Shown here one piece after another: positions 1-6,704 of a stretch of DNA of 13,371 nucleotides (its first letter is position 1; the number at the start of each line of letters is the position of its first letter). The notes below the pieces were generated by a model. The model searched no databases and was not told where the DNA came from. It saw only the letters and a list, made by a program, of their open reading frames with translations. Location of the stretch: positions 1 through 13,371 of the forward strand of contig JACVCA010000018.1 of assembly GCA_016742295.1 (NCBI GenBank), written 5' to 3'. A program made the position numbers and the translations under genes. This DNA is from Alphaproteobacteria bacterium. Its GTDB lineage: Bacteria > Pseudomonadota > Alphaproteobacteria > JAGOMX01.

Positions 1-452
1 AATGGACAATAGAGCATGAGGAATTCATAAGATATTTACAACGCTTTCTACAAGAAGCATCTCAAGCATATGAACCTCAATTTTTTTCGCCAGTCACTAT
101 AGTAAGATTATTAAGAGAATTAGTGGTTAGAACGAGAAAATTATCTGTATCTAGAAAATATTTGTCGAATAACAACAGTATTAATAAATTAGAATCCCAG
201 ACGACTTTGGTTTTAGAATTAACATCTTTAAAATACTATGCAATTGTCTGTTATCCCATAATGCCAGAATTTTCTAATAAATTACTTTCAGCGCTGGGAA
301 TGCCCATGAGAGTGGCGTGGGATACGGATGTTCGTTTATTAGCTAAGGGCACTCAAATTAAAAACTTATCAAATTGTACTTTCACACCCCTTAATGTTGC
401 AGTTTTCGAATCATCGGACAAGAAAGACACACGAGATGAGAAACAAGTATGA
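1..452 (+). CDS. Methionyl-tRNA-synthetase-like protein, C-terminal part (partial at window start)
   Basis: The frame is open from base 3 to the TGA at 450-452, so this is the last ~149 residues of a longer gene; the ATG at 123 is only internal. The pattern resembles the helical anticodon-binding domain of class I MetRS: a helix with LVLELTSLKYYAIVCYPIMP, then EFSNKLLSALG, then W-D and a short L-x-x-G-x-x-I segment (ORF residues 71-80 counted from the ATG at 123). It does not end in the usual 'LFPRI' tail of bacterial MetRS and instead runs into a charged stretch. The next gene overlaps it by 17 bp and an MFS transporter follows, so it lies in an accessory cassette, not in a typical metG neighbourhood. 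It may be a MetRS paralogue used as an amino-acid-activating or ligating enzyme, or a divergent second MetRS. The catalytic HIGH/KMSKS half lies outside the window, so activity cannot be judged. Confidence 0.6.
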   Translation, partial: WTIEHEEFIRYLQRFLQEASQAYEPQFFSPVTIVRLLRELVVRTRKLSVSRKYLSNNNSINKLESQTTLVLELTSLKYYAIVCYPIMPEFSNKLLSALGMPMRVAWDTDVRLLAKGTQIKNLSNCTFTPLNVAVFESSDKKDTRDEKQV

Positions 453-1515
453 TGTAGTAATTATAGGAGGTGGTATTTTTGGTGCAGCTATATTTTATCA
501 TCTTTTAAAATACACATCTAAAAAGGTCCTGCTTCTTGAAAAAAGAAGGATTTGCAACGGGGCAACAGGTAGATCAGGAGGTTTTATTAGATTATTACAT
601 TCCTCCTTAAACTTATGCGATTTATCGACAAAAAGCTTTGATGAATTTAACCAATTTGAAAAGAAAATAGGGAGGTCATGTGGCTTAATTAAAACGGGTT
701 TCTTTACGATCGACTTATACAAAAATTTACCTGCTATCGAAGATCACCTTCAATTTATTAAGAGTAGAGGATTTCAAATAGAGTGTTTAACAAGTCAGGA
801 CGTTACAAGACGTTTCAATTATTTAAAAATGCCAATTGATGAAGATAAGGTTGTAATTTATGAAAGGGACAGTGGTTATGCAGATCCAATAAGAACTTGT
901 AAAGCATATTTATCCGCAGGAGTTAGTTTAGGAGGGGATATTTTAGAAAATTTTGAAGTTCAAAGCATTGAAACTAAAAATGGAAAAGTTATTGGCGTAA
1001 AGTCATCCTGTTCAAATTTTGAAACACCTTGCGCTATACTTTCTGCTGGCATTGGGACTGATGGTCTTCTTGAAAGCTTGGGGTATAAAGAGCCCAAATT
1101 CACAAAAAAAATTATTCATAGTAGCTTTTATAAATATCCGTTGGATAATCTACCTTTTCCCACTTTTCTAGATAAAACCTTAGGATTATATGGTCGAGAT
1201 TACGGTAATAATCGATGTTTATTAGGGCTGGCAGAAGAGGTGGAACAAATTAATGATAATCAAAAATCGTATTCTTCGATGAAGATAACTAGAAAACTGA
1301 CAGATATAGCCTCGAAATTTGCTCCCTGGATTACTCATAAGCATTGGATCCAAGGACAAGGTGGTATGGATGCTTATACTAAAAACTGTGAGGGTATAGT
1401 AGAATTTTTGCCTGAGATAACAGGGCTATTAATATGTAGCGGGGGAAGTGGGGTTGGATTTAAGCTTGCACCGGAATACGCTAAGCAAGCAGTTTTGAAA
1501 ATAGAGAACTATTAG
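436..1515 (+). CDS. DAO-family FAD-dependent oxidoreductase (glycine/sarcosine-oxidase-like)
   Basis: A 359-aa flavoprotein of the D-amino-acid/sarcosine/glycine oxidase superfamily. Visible marks are the Rossmann motif VVIIGGGIFGAA (G11, G13, G16), an acidic residue ending beta-2 in VLLLEK (E35), ATGRSGG at 43-49, SGYADP at 146-151, and the C-terminal FAD-contacting GGSGVGFKLAP at 336-346. The family oxidises amines or amino acids to imines using FAD. The cysteine that carries covalent FAD in monomeric sarcosine oxidase seems absent (the matching stretch reads MDAYT), so FAD is probably non-covalent; this is an alignment by eye. I chose ATG 436 because the Rossmann motif starts six residues later as usual; the longer ATG at 394 would add 14 residues of read-through from the upstream frame. 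A weak AGAAAGA lies about 10 nt upstream. The overlap with the MetRS-like gene suggests translational coupling. Substrate unknown. Confidence 0.85.
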   Translation: MRNKYDVVIIGGGIFGAAIFYHLLKYTSKKVLLLEKRRICNGATGRSGGFIRLLHSSLNLCDLSTKSFDEFNQFEKKIGRSCGLIKTGFFTIDLYKNLPAIEDHLQFIKSRGFQIECLTSQDVTRRFNYLKMPIDEDKVVIYERDSGYADPIRTCKAYLSAGVSLGGDILENFEVQSIETKNGKVIGVKSSCSNFETPCAILSAGIGTDGLLESLGYKEPKFTKKIIHSSFYKYPLDNLPFPTFLDKTLGLYGRDYGNNRCLLGLAEEVEQINDNQKSYSSMKITRKLTDIASKFAPWITHKHWIQGQGGMDAYTKNCEGIVEFLPEITGLLICSGGSGVGFKLAPEYAKQAVLKIENY

Positions 1516-1527
1516 AGTTAAATTATT

Positions 1528-2718
1528 ATGGAAAATAACTTAATATTAAGAATAGCGTGCTTGATGGTTACCGTCTATTTATTTTCAAATACAGTTTGTA
1601 CCCCCGCCCTATCTGAAATAGCTATGTATTTCTCAGCCTCTATTAGTACGGCTCAGAACATAATTATTTTATATACGTTAGGTTTAGGCATATCTCAACT
1701 TATTTATGGGCCTTTATCAGACATATATGGCAGACGTATAGTAGCTTTAACTGGAAATAGCCTCTTTGTTTTTGCCAGTATTTTTTCTCTGTTCGCAACT
1801 TCCATCCATATTCTACTTTTAGCCAGATTCTTACAAGGCCTAGGGGGAGGATGTTATAGTGTTATAGCAAAATCTATATTAAGCGATGTGTATAAAGGTA
1901 ATTTGTATATCAATGCTACGGCTGTATTGATGATTTTTTCTGTACTGACTCAAATGATAGCACCCGTTATAGGAGGGTATTTGGTTTACATGTTTTCTTG
2001 GAAATCCAATTTTGTAGCTATTCTTTTATATTGCTCAATTACCCTATTGCTCTTGCTTAACTTTTTAACTGAAACAAACCCGGGCGTAAAAAATAATGAT
2101 AAAGTGATAACAACCATATATCGCAATTATATCGCTATATTAAAGGAAAATGAATTCTGGTTATTTATTGCTTTATCATCTCTAACTCTGGCTTGTATTA
2201 CTATTTATTATAGTGCTAGCCCTTTTATATTGCAAACTCAAATGGGGCTTTCAAGTTTTAAATTGGGCCTGACCTTTTTATTAACAGATAGCCCGTTCAT
2301 AAGTGGATGCTTTTTTATTTATTATATGAAAAATAAAGTTGATACATACAAATATATTTTAGTAGGACTAGTTACTATGCTAATGGGGGCTGGGTTGATG
2401 ATTTTTTTGTCATGTTTAAAATACAAGAGTCCTCTATTACTTCTTCTTCCAATGTCTGTATTTAATTTGGGTACTGGTCTTGTTTTTCCAATAACTACTG
2501 CGAAGGCATTATTAATACATCAAAATAAGTCAGGATCTTCAGGGGCTCTTATTGGGGCATTACAGATGATAATTGTAGCCTTATTATGTTTCTGCTTTTC
2601 TAAAATAGATAGGGGAACCCCCTATTCTTTAGCTATCACCTTATTTATAATGACGGGAGTATGCCTTTTCGGAAGTTATTACAAATGGCTTTGTGGCGTA
2701 AATCGTGCAAGAGTATAA
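1528..2718 (+). CDS. MFS transporter, Bcr/CflA-like drug/metabolite exporter
   Basis: A 396-aa, very hydrophobic protein with about 12 predicted membrane helices, the normal size for a 12-TM major facilitator. Loop 2-3 carries motif A, GPLSDIYGRR (61-70). Helix 4 has ARFLQGLGGG (99-108), and helix 5 contains the antiporter-type APVIGGYL (145-152). These are typical of proton-driven drug:H+ antiporters of the Bcr/CflA group in the inner membrane. It starts 12 bp after the oxidoreductase stop with no clear Shine-Dalgarno, so translation probably depends on the upstream genes. Position after an aminoacyl-ligase-like and an oxidase gene suggests it exports their product or gives self-resistance; that is inference. 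Bcr/CflA is the best guess, but other MFS efflux families are possible. The stop codon lies inside an inverted repeat. Confidence 0.85.
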   Translation: MENNLILRIACLMVTVYLFSNTVCTPALSEIAMYFSASISTAQNIIILYTLGLGISQLIYGPLSDIYGRRIVALTGNSLFVFASIFSLFATSIHILLLARFLQGLGGGCYSVIAKSILSDVYKGNLYINATAVLMIFSVLTQMIAPVIGGYLVYMFSWKSNFVAILLYCSITLLLLLNFLTETNPGVKNNDKVITTIYRNYIAILKENEFWLFIALSSLTLACITIYYSASPFILQTQMGLSSFKLGLTFLLTDSPFISGCFFIYYMKNKVDTYKYILVGLVTMLMGAGLMIFLSCLKYKSPLLLLLPMSVFNLGTGLVFPITTAKALLIHQNKSGSSGALIGALQMIIVALLCFCFSKIDRGTPYSLAITLFIMTGVCLFGSYYKWLCGVNRARV

Positions 2719-2785
2719 TAAACGGCTTTGTTGCGCAAAGATTTAAGGAGGAGGCAAATAGCCTTTTCTCCCAATTTATTATACT
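2712..2785 (+). repeat. Three-stem inverted-repeat structure over the MFS stop codon
   Basis: An 11-bp perfect inverted repeat, AGTATAATAAA (2712-2722) and TTTATTATACT (2775-2785), encloses two smaller hairpins. One is CTTTG-ttgcg-CAAAG (2726-2740). The other pairs GGAGGAGGC (2747-2755) with GCCTTTTCT (2761-2769) around an AAATA loop, with G-U pairs in RNA. The transporter's TAA is in the first arm. There is no U-run after it, so it is not a classical terminator; it could protect the 3' end, mark a palindromic repeat element, or be a remnant of mobile DNA. The segment from 2724 also reads GGCTTTGTTGCGC, which resembles IS5/IS903-type insertion-sequence ends, but no partner end is in the window. 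Confidence 0.5.
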
Positions 2786-2810
2786 TTGACAGATTACTGG
2801 CCCTTTATTC

Positions 2811-3086
2811 TTAAGCATACCTCATCTGGATGCCATTTATCGCCTCTTTGGGGTTGATGTTCCTTAAGCCAGACGCATAAGGAATATCAAATTCAAGGAA
2901 GCTTTCAACTTTTGGCATCAAGATACCGCTAAGCCAAACTGTGACTAAGAAAGGAAATAAAGGCCTATTTTTAAGAGACTTTTTCAAGCAGACTTGACCC
3001 TTCGACTCAAACAAATTGATTAGGCTTTTTATAGGCATAGCTCTCTTCCATAACCACTTTATGCCTTTTCCTACCTCTTTTGCCAC
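2811..3086 (-). CDS. Hypothetical 91-aa ORF, doubtful, possibly a gene remnant
   Basis: An open frame of 91 codons starting at a GTG directly after an in-frame stop, with no convincing ribosome site. The product is basic at the N-terminus, with one hydrophobic stretch (FPFLVTVWLSGILMP) and an end INGIQMRYA. I do not recognise a family. It lies in the gap between the MFS gene and the LRR-protein gene, next to a sequence resembling an insertion-sequence end, so a decayed mobile-element or gene fragment is as likely as a working gene. The alternative is chance: an ORF of this length is not rare in such sequence. Confidence 0.2.
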   Translation of the reverse strand: MAKEVGKGIKWLWKRAMPIKSLINLFESKGQVCLKKSLKNRPLFPFLVTVWLSGILMPKVESFLEFDIPYASGLRNINPKEAINGIQMRYA

Positions 3087-3099
3087 TCTTTAGTCAGGG

Positions 3100-3176
3100 T
3101 CTCAAAATTAAAAACCAGGAAGGGATTTACTGAATTAAATGATTTAAGTCACACAGCTATCATTCTTGGTTTTTTT
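3100..3176 (-). terminator. Possible intrinsic terminator of the LRR-protein gene
   Basis: On the minus strand AAAAACCAAGAA (3174-3163, the last codons of the gene) can pair with TTCCTGGTTTTT (3121-3110), 11 of 12 positions. The arms are separated by a 41-nt loop that contains its own TTAAATcATTTAA palindrome. A T-rich run (TTTTTAATTTT) closes the second arm and follows it. The loop is long, so this is a plausible rather than canonical terminator. Confidence 0.35.
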
Positions 3177-6012
3177 GAGTGGAAAATACCCATCCTTCTT
3201 CTTCCTCCGTTTCTGTACTTAAGCTAATGTCGGCAAAGATCTCTTCATTAGGGAAAGAAGAAATCTGCTGTATGGATAGACTTCCAGAGCACCCCACCTC
3301 AGTACTTGGCTTTTCTCTTTTAATACTAGCATCCTGGGTTTCGATTTGCTTGTCAGGAGTAGGGTTAAGATATAGCATTGTTGGCTGAGCAGCAGAGCAG
3401 CGTATATGTGTAGGGTTATCAAGAACTATAAAATCCTCAGTTATCTCTCTTTCTTCTTCCGGAACAATTTTTGGAGCAGTATAGAGGATTTGGGCTTTTG
3501 GTAAAGTATTCCGGAGAAATTGAACTTGAGCCAAGATGTCTTTAGCACTATCTTTTATGTCTACATCTCTTAAATCAATTTCTAGATTTCCTTCTTTCAA
3601 GGTCTCTGAAATATCATTAGTGATAAAATGCTTTAAATCATCCCAGCTTCTTAACCCTCTCATAGTTAGCTTTAAGGTTGAAAGATGAGAGAGAACTTTT
3701 AATGCCATTCCAAATTCTTTTAAAGCACAAGCAATGTTAAAGTTAGCACGCACATCTAAGGTTAAAAGGTGAGGGGTCTGCCATAAAATTATCCCCAGGT
3801 GTTGCATGTAGTCGTGGCCTTGCGGATAGCTCGGCAGGATAAGTTCTTTGAGTCCTTTTAATTTTCCATTTCCTTCAATTTCACCAAAATGGCGATGATC
3901 AAAATTAGGTCCTAACGTGAGGGACGTTAGAGTATGAGGAATCCAATTAAGAGTCTTTCCTACTACTACGGGGTCAAATTGGTGAAATTTTAAAGATAAC
4001 TTCGTCAAATTTATCATTCGCAGTAATGAAGTATAGAGTAAAGAAGCAAGTTGTTGATTAAAGATCTCTCCAGTTAGCAGTAAACTTCGCACTTCAGATA
4101 AATTAAGATGTTTTAATTCTTGTACTTTCTCTTCTATATTTTCGAGGCATATATTTTGCATATCCATACGTTGCAATCTTGCCATTGCTATTAATTTTTC
4201 TTCGAGATTATTTGAAGTTAATACTGTGGATTTTGGGAAAATTTTTTCTAAGCATAAAATATCATATATGGTTAAGTCTGGATTATCCCTAACATCAATA
4301 ATTTTCATAGCTGCTAAACGGGAAGGATGAAGAGAAGTTATAAGAGAATCTAACATCGATCCATTTATATTTATGCCTCCTAAATTAAGAGATTCTAGGA
4401 ATATATGTGCGCTTAAAGCTTTACTGAATTGTTTAATACGCTGAGAAAGAGGGAGGTTATGAACATCCAGCTGAACAAGCTGAGAGGCTTTCGATAACAT
4501 GAACAACAGGGCTTGTATGCCTTCTTGCGTCACAGCTTGTCTCACTTGTTGCTTTGGAGGTTGCGGGTGACCTAAAATAATAAAGCTTTCTAAAGCTTCC
4601 AGATTTAATGCTTTTTGAATTTCTTGCAACACTGCATCGTTACGAGGGGGTGCGATTTTCAAAGATTTTAGAGGTTTAACTAAGGCTGACAGTATTTTTT
4701 CAACTGCCCCCGCTTCTGAAATTTCGCTCTCTAATGAGAGATGTTTTAAATTTTCCATTTGAGGTAAGAAATTTTTAGAAAGAGAAATAGCAGTTGCTAA
4801 ACTTAACTTTGGTCCCCATAAGGATAATGATTTAACTTCAATGAGATTGAATTCTTTTAAGGGATTTACTTCATCTTCAAGATTACTCAATTTTAAAATT
4901 ACTTGAGTTGCAATTGGCCTTATGGGGGAAACCTCGAGATAACGAGATTCAGGCTGCAGCTGATACTTCTTTAAGGAAGCCTCGAGCTCTACTGACTCTC
5001 CTAATGCTGCTTGATATTGAGATAAAAGACTCCTTTCCTGTTCTTCTTTAGTGAAGCCTTGATATTCGACAATTAAATTTTCAATTTTCGCATTTAAGCT
5101 TTCTACAGAAAATAATGTTTCAGCATGAATATAATGATGCAGCAAAAGATCGGGATTGGGCGTTATTAATCCTGTCTTAAAATGGGTATTCATCTCTTTG
5201 CAAACAGCTTTCATTTGTTTAAGAACAAAGAGAGAGGAGCCTGAAGGTTTGTTTTTGTGAAGATTAGGAGAGCTGTTTTTAAAATCTCTTCTCTCTGAAG
5301 AAGCGCGGACCAGAGGAAGAGTTCGATGAACAAGAGAGGCCTTAACCTCTAAGGGTAACTCACTTTCAACCTTATCTTTATTTATCTTTTCACTATTTTC
5401 CTTTTCATCTCTTCCTACCCAAGAATTCAGTAAGCTTGTTCCCCAGGAAGTGGGTCCTGTACGATGTTTTAAAATAGCTTTCTTGATTTCATTTTCTTGA
5501 GTTAACCTAAGAATTTCCGATTTTAATTTTTGTATTTCAAATCTAAAATCAATAAGCTGCGCCAATTGAACACGTGTTGATTGGGAGTTGGCAGTGACGA
5601 TTCCTTCTACACGTGCAGGGATATAAAGCGTCGAGCTATTCATTGGATCTGAATTTCTTGCCAAGAAAAGAGAAATATTAGTAGGAAGAGAATAATATAT
5701 GCTTTGGCGAATTTTTTCTGGGCGGTTAGTTTTCCCTGCGTTTTGCTGAGACTTTTTATAAGTTGAATTATATTTACGCGGCATAAAATCGCTAGCTTCA
5801 GAACTTACTTCTTCTGAAGCATAAGCTTCTTCTTGCTCTTCCTCCAGCCTAGTATTATTCCAGCTAGAAGTCGGAGGGCAAGCAAGCTCTTCTTCGTCAC
5901 TTACAGCTTCCTTTTCTTTTCCTTTGTCTCGAGAAGAAAATCCATACGAACTTATAAATAAACTTAAGCAAACACTAGCGATTTTTAAGAAGAATGTTTT
6001 ATTGTTTCTCAT
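3160..6012 (-). CDS. Secreted leucine-rich-repeat-like protein with duplicated module, effector candidate
   Basis: A 950-aa protein of unknown function. Residues 1-27 form a Sec-type signal peptide (positive start, hydrophobic LKIASVCLSLFISSYGF). Residues 28-75 are acidic and low-complexity. A heptad-like coiled coil lies around 150-183. From ~375 the protein is built of LRR-like strands such as LKHLSLES, LESLNLGG, LTSLTLGP, LLTLDVRA and LSTLKL. Residues 375-600 and 623-846 are two diverged copies of one ~225-residue module: LKEFNLIEVKSL matches LKHLNLSEVRSL without gaps, and later P-K-x-x-x-L near each end. The tail (850-950) is again acidic and probably disordered. The start is supported by AAAGGTG five bases upstream of the ATG. 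It is monocistronic, with its own intergenic regions on both sides. LRR proteins with an export signal in intracellular bacteria often act on host proteins; this role is inferred. A periplasmic or surface scaffold is the alternative. Confidence 0.8.
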   Translation of the reverse strand: MRNNKTFFLKIASVCLSLFISSYGFSSRDKGKEKEAVSDEEELACPPTSSWNNTRLEEEQEEAYASEEVSSEASDFMPRKYNSTYKKSQQNAGKTNRPEKIRQSIYYSLPTNISLFLARNSDPMNSSTLYIPARVEGIVTANSQSTRVQLAQLIDFRFEIQKLKSEILRLTQENEIKKAILKHRTGPTSWGTSLLNSWVGRDEKENSEKINKDKVESELPLEVKASLVHRTLPLVRASSERRDFKNSSPNLHKNKPSGSSLFVLKQMKAVCKEMNTHFKTGLITPNPDLLLHHYIHAETLFSVESLNAKIENLIVEYQGFTKEEQERSLLSQYQAALGESVELEASLKKYQLQPESRYLEVSPIRPIATQVILKLSNLEDEVNPLKEFNLIEVKSLSLWGPKLSLATAISLSKNFLPQMENLKHLSLESEISEAGAVEKILSALVKPLKSLKIAPPRNDAVLQEIQKALNLEALESFIILGHPQPPKQQVRQAVTQEGIQALLFMLSKASQLVQLDVHNLPLSQRIKQFSKALSAHIFLESLNLGGININGSMLDSLITSLHPSRLAAMKIIDVRDNPDLTIYDILCLEKIFPKSTVLTSNNLEEKLIAMARLQRMDMQNICLENIEEKVQELKHLNLSEVRSLLLTGEIFNQQLASLLYTSLLRMINLTKLSLKFHQFDPVVVGKTLNWIPHTLTSLTLGPNFDHRHFGEIEGNGKLKGLKELILPSYPQGHDYMQHLGIILWQTPHLLTLDVRANFNIACALKEFGMALKVLSHLSTLKLTMRGLRSWDDLKHFITNDISETLKEGNLEIDLRDVDIKDSAKDILAQVQFLRNTLPKAQILYTAPKIVPEEEREITEDFIVLDNPTHIRCSAAQPTMLYLNPTPDKQIETQDASIKREKPSTEVGCSGSLSIQQISSFPNEEIFADISLSTETEEEEGWVFSTQKNQE
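3475..4146 (-). repeat. Second copy of the internal LRR-like module (residues 623-846)
   Basis: This part encodes residues 623-846 and matches residues 375-600 (4213-4890). Alignment by eye gives L-x-N-[IL]-E-[ED]-x-V at the start and EV[KR]SL-x-L-x-G after it. Further on come M-x-NL-x-x-LSL, then LDV and a KxF-x-x-AL helix, then I-DVRD / I-DLRD, and finally LPKAQIL versus FPKSTVL. Similarity is at protein level only, so the duplication is old. Confidence 0.6.
4213..4890 (-). repeat. First copy of the internal LRR-like module (residues 375-600)
   Basis: This is the partner of the copy at 3475-4146. The offset between the two is 248 residues at the beginning and 245 at the end, so only small gaps are needed apart from one longer loop in this copy (about residues 480-495, HPQPPKQQVRQAVTQ). 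Confidence 0.6.
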
Positions 6013-6061
6013 TCTAGCACCTTTATTATATGATTATTGGGTTAAAGCAGGTCTTCGCTTT

Positions 6062-6067
6062 ATTATA
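6062..6067 (-). promoter_or_regulatory. Possible -10 element for the LRR-protein gene
   Basis: The minus strand reads TATAAT here, 50 bp upstream of the ATG at 6012, a sensible leader length. No good -35 hexamer is found 16-18 bp further upstream, so this is weak. The sequence is A/T-rich and such hexamers arise by chance. Confidence 0.25.
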
Positions 6068-6388
6068 AGTCCCTCTTCTACCATTACTTTAGTCTTTCTG
6101 GCAATTAAAGAATTCATTTTCCCTTTATAATGCCTAAAAATTTTGACACCCTAACTAATCCATAAAGAAATAAAGTATTTTTACCTCGCATAAAAATTTC
6201 TCATTTGTCAATAATTAAAGTAGAGTGATTGCATTGTAGGTAAGAAAAAGGGATTTGGAGAAAAAGATTAAGAAAAATGAAGTTAAACTTAATACAGCTA
6301 AATTATCTAGAAATACAATTATGTACGAAAAACTATCACGAGATTTGATGCTAGACAATAAATATCCCTTGATCTTAAATCGGTTAAC

Positions 6389-6514
6389 TTACATTTCGTA
6401 TGATAGTACCTGACATTTATGAGCAAATCGTCTCAGGTGTGCCATAAGGCGAAAATTACACGTTTCGATTTTACGACTTAATTTGCAAGTATTAACGGCT
6501 TTATCACTCCACAA
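6389..6514 (-). pseudogene. IS1-family transposase, C-terminal remnant
   Basis: A 41-codon open stretch on the minus strand contains KIETCNFRLMAHLRRF, ending VLSYEM and a stop. It lines up without gaps with the C-terminus of IS1 InsB transposases, for example RIERHNLNLRQHLARL followed by ...K...S. The I-E pair includes the Glu of the DDE-type catalytic triad; N, L, H-L, R, K and S are also kept. The frame is closed by a stop just upstream (6515-6517) and the normal end past the 'SKS' region is missing, so it is a decayed fragment. No IS1 terminal inverted repeat is seen. The match is from memory of the family and short, so moderate confidence. Confidence 0.5.
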
Positions 6515-6559
6515 TCAAGCGAAAAAGAGAAAAGCCCACTCTTATCTTCATCTTCTCCC

Positions 6560-6600
6560 AATCATTCCTTTACCTTCTGGGGATAAGGGATAGAATGATT
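6560..6600. repeat. Hairpin-forming inverted repeat downstream of alaS
   Basis: AATCATTC (6560-6567) and GAATGATT (6593-6600) form an 8-bp perfect stem. Inside it CCTT/AAGG and CC/GG can extend pairing toward a TTCT loop. No T-run follows on either strand. It lies about 105 bp beyond the alaS stop and may stabilise the 3' end of the recA-alaS transcript or be a small repetitive palindrome. Confidence 0.4.
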
Positions 6601-6704
6601 ATCAAGAATTAAAAAGCTGCCTTATAGATTAATCTTCTGTGAAATCCTAAAACCGCTATTGGTGAGGGTAGTCATCATATGGCAGCAAAACCCATGCTCT
6701 GTTT

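Larger units (their letters stand above)
6013..6704. other. Intergenic region between the LRR-protein gene and alaS
   Basis: A 692-bp stretch with no intact gene. It holds the probable promoter of the LRR gene (near 6062), an IS1-family transposase remnant on the minus strand (6389-6514) and a 41-nt hairpin (6560-6600). I see no tRNA-like fold and no strong terminator with a T-run for alaS. Bases 6130-6388 are A/T-rich and I see nothing recognisable in them. Confidence 0.6.

Noticed and set aside
394..435. Longer start for the FAD oxidoreductase at ATG 394
   Set aside because: The extra 14 residues lie wholly inside the upstream gene and are unlike any DAO N-terminus; ATG 436 puts the Rossmann strand at its usual place.
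6143..6148. Perfect TTGACA on the + strand as a -35
   Set aside because: No acceptable -10 is found 16-18 bp downstream and no + strand gene follows.
6515..6545. AAGAG-N9-CTCTT followed by T-rich sequence on the minus strand as an alaS terminator
   Set aside because: The stem is only 5 bp with a 9-base loop and lies about 170 bp beyond the stop.
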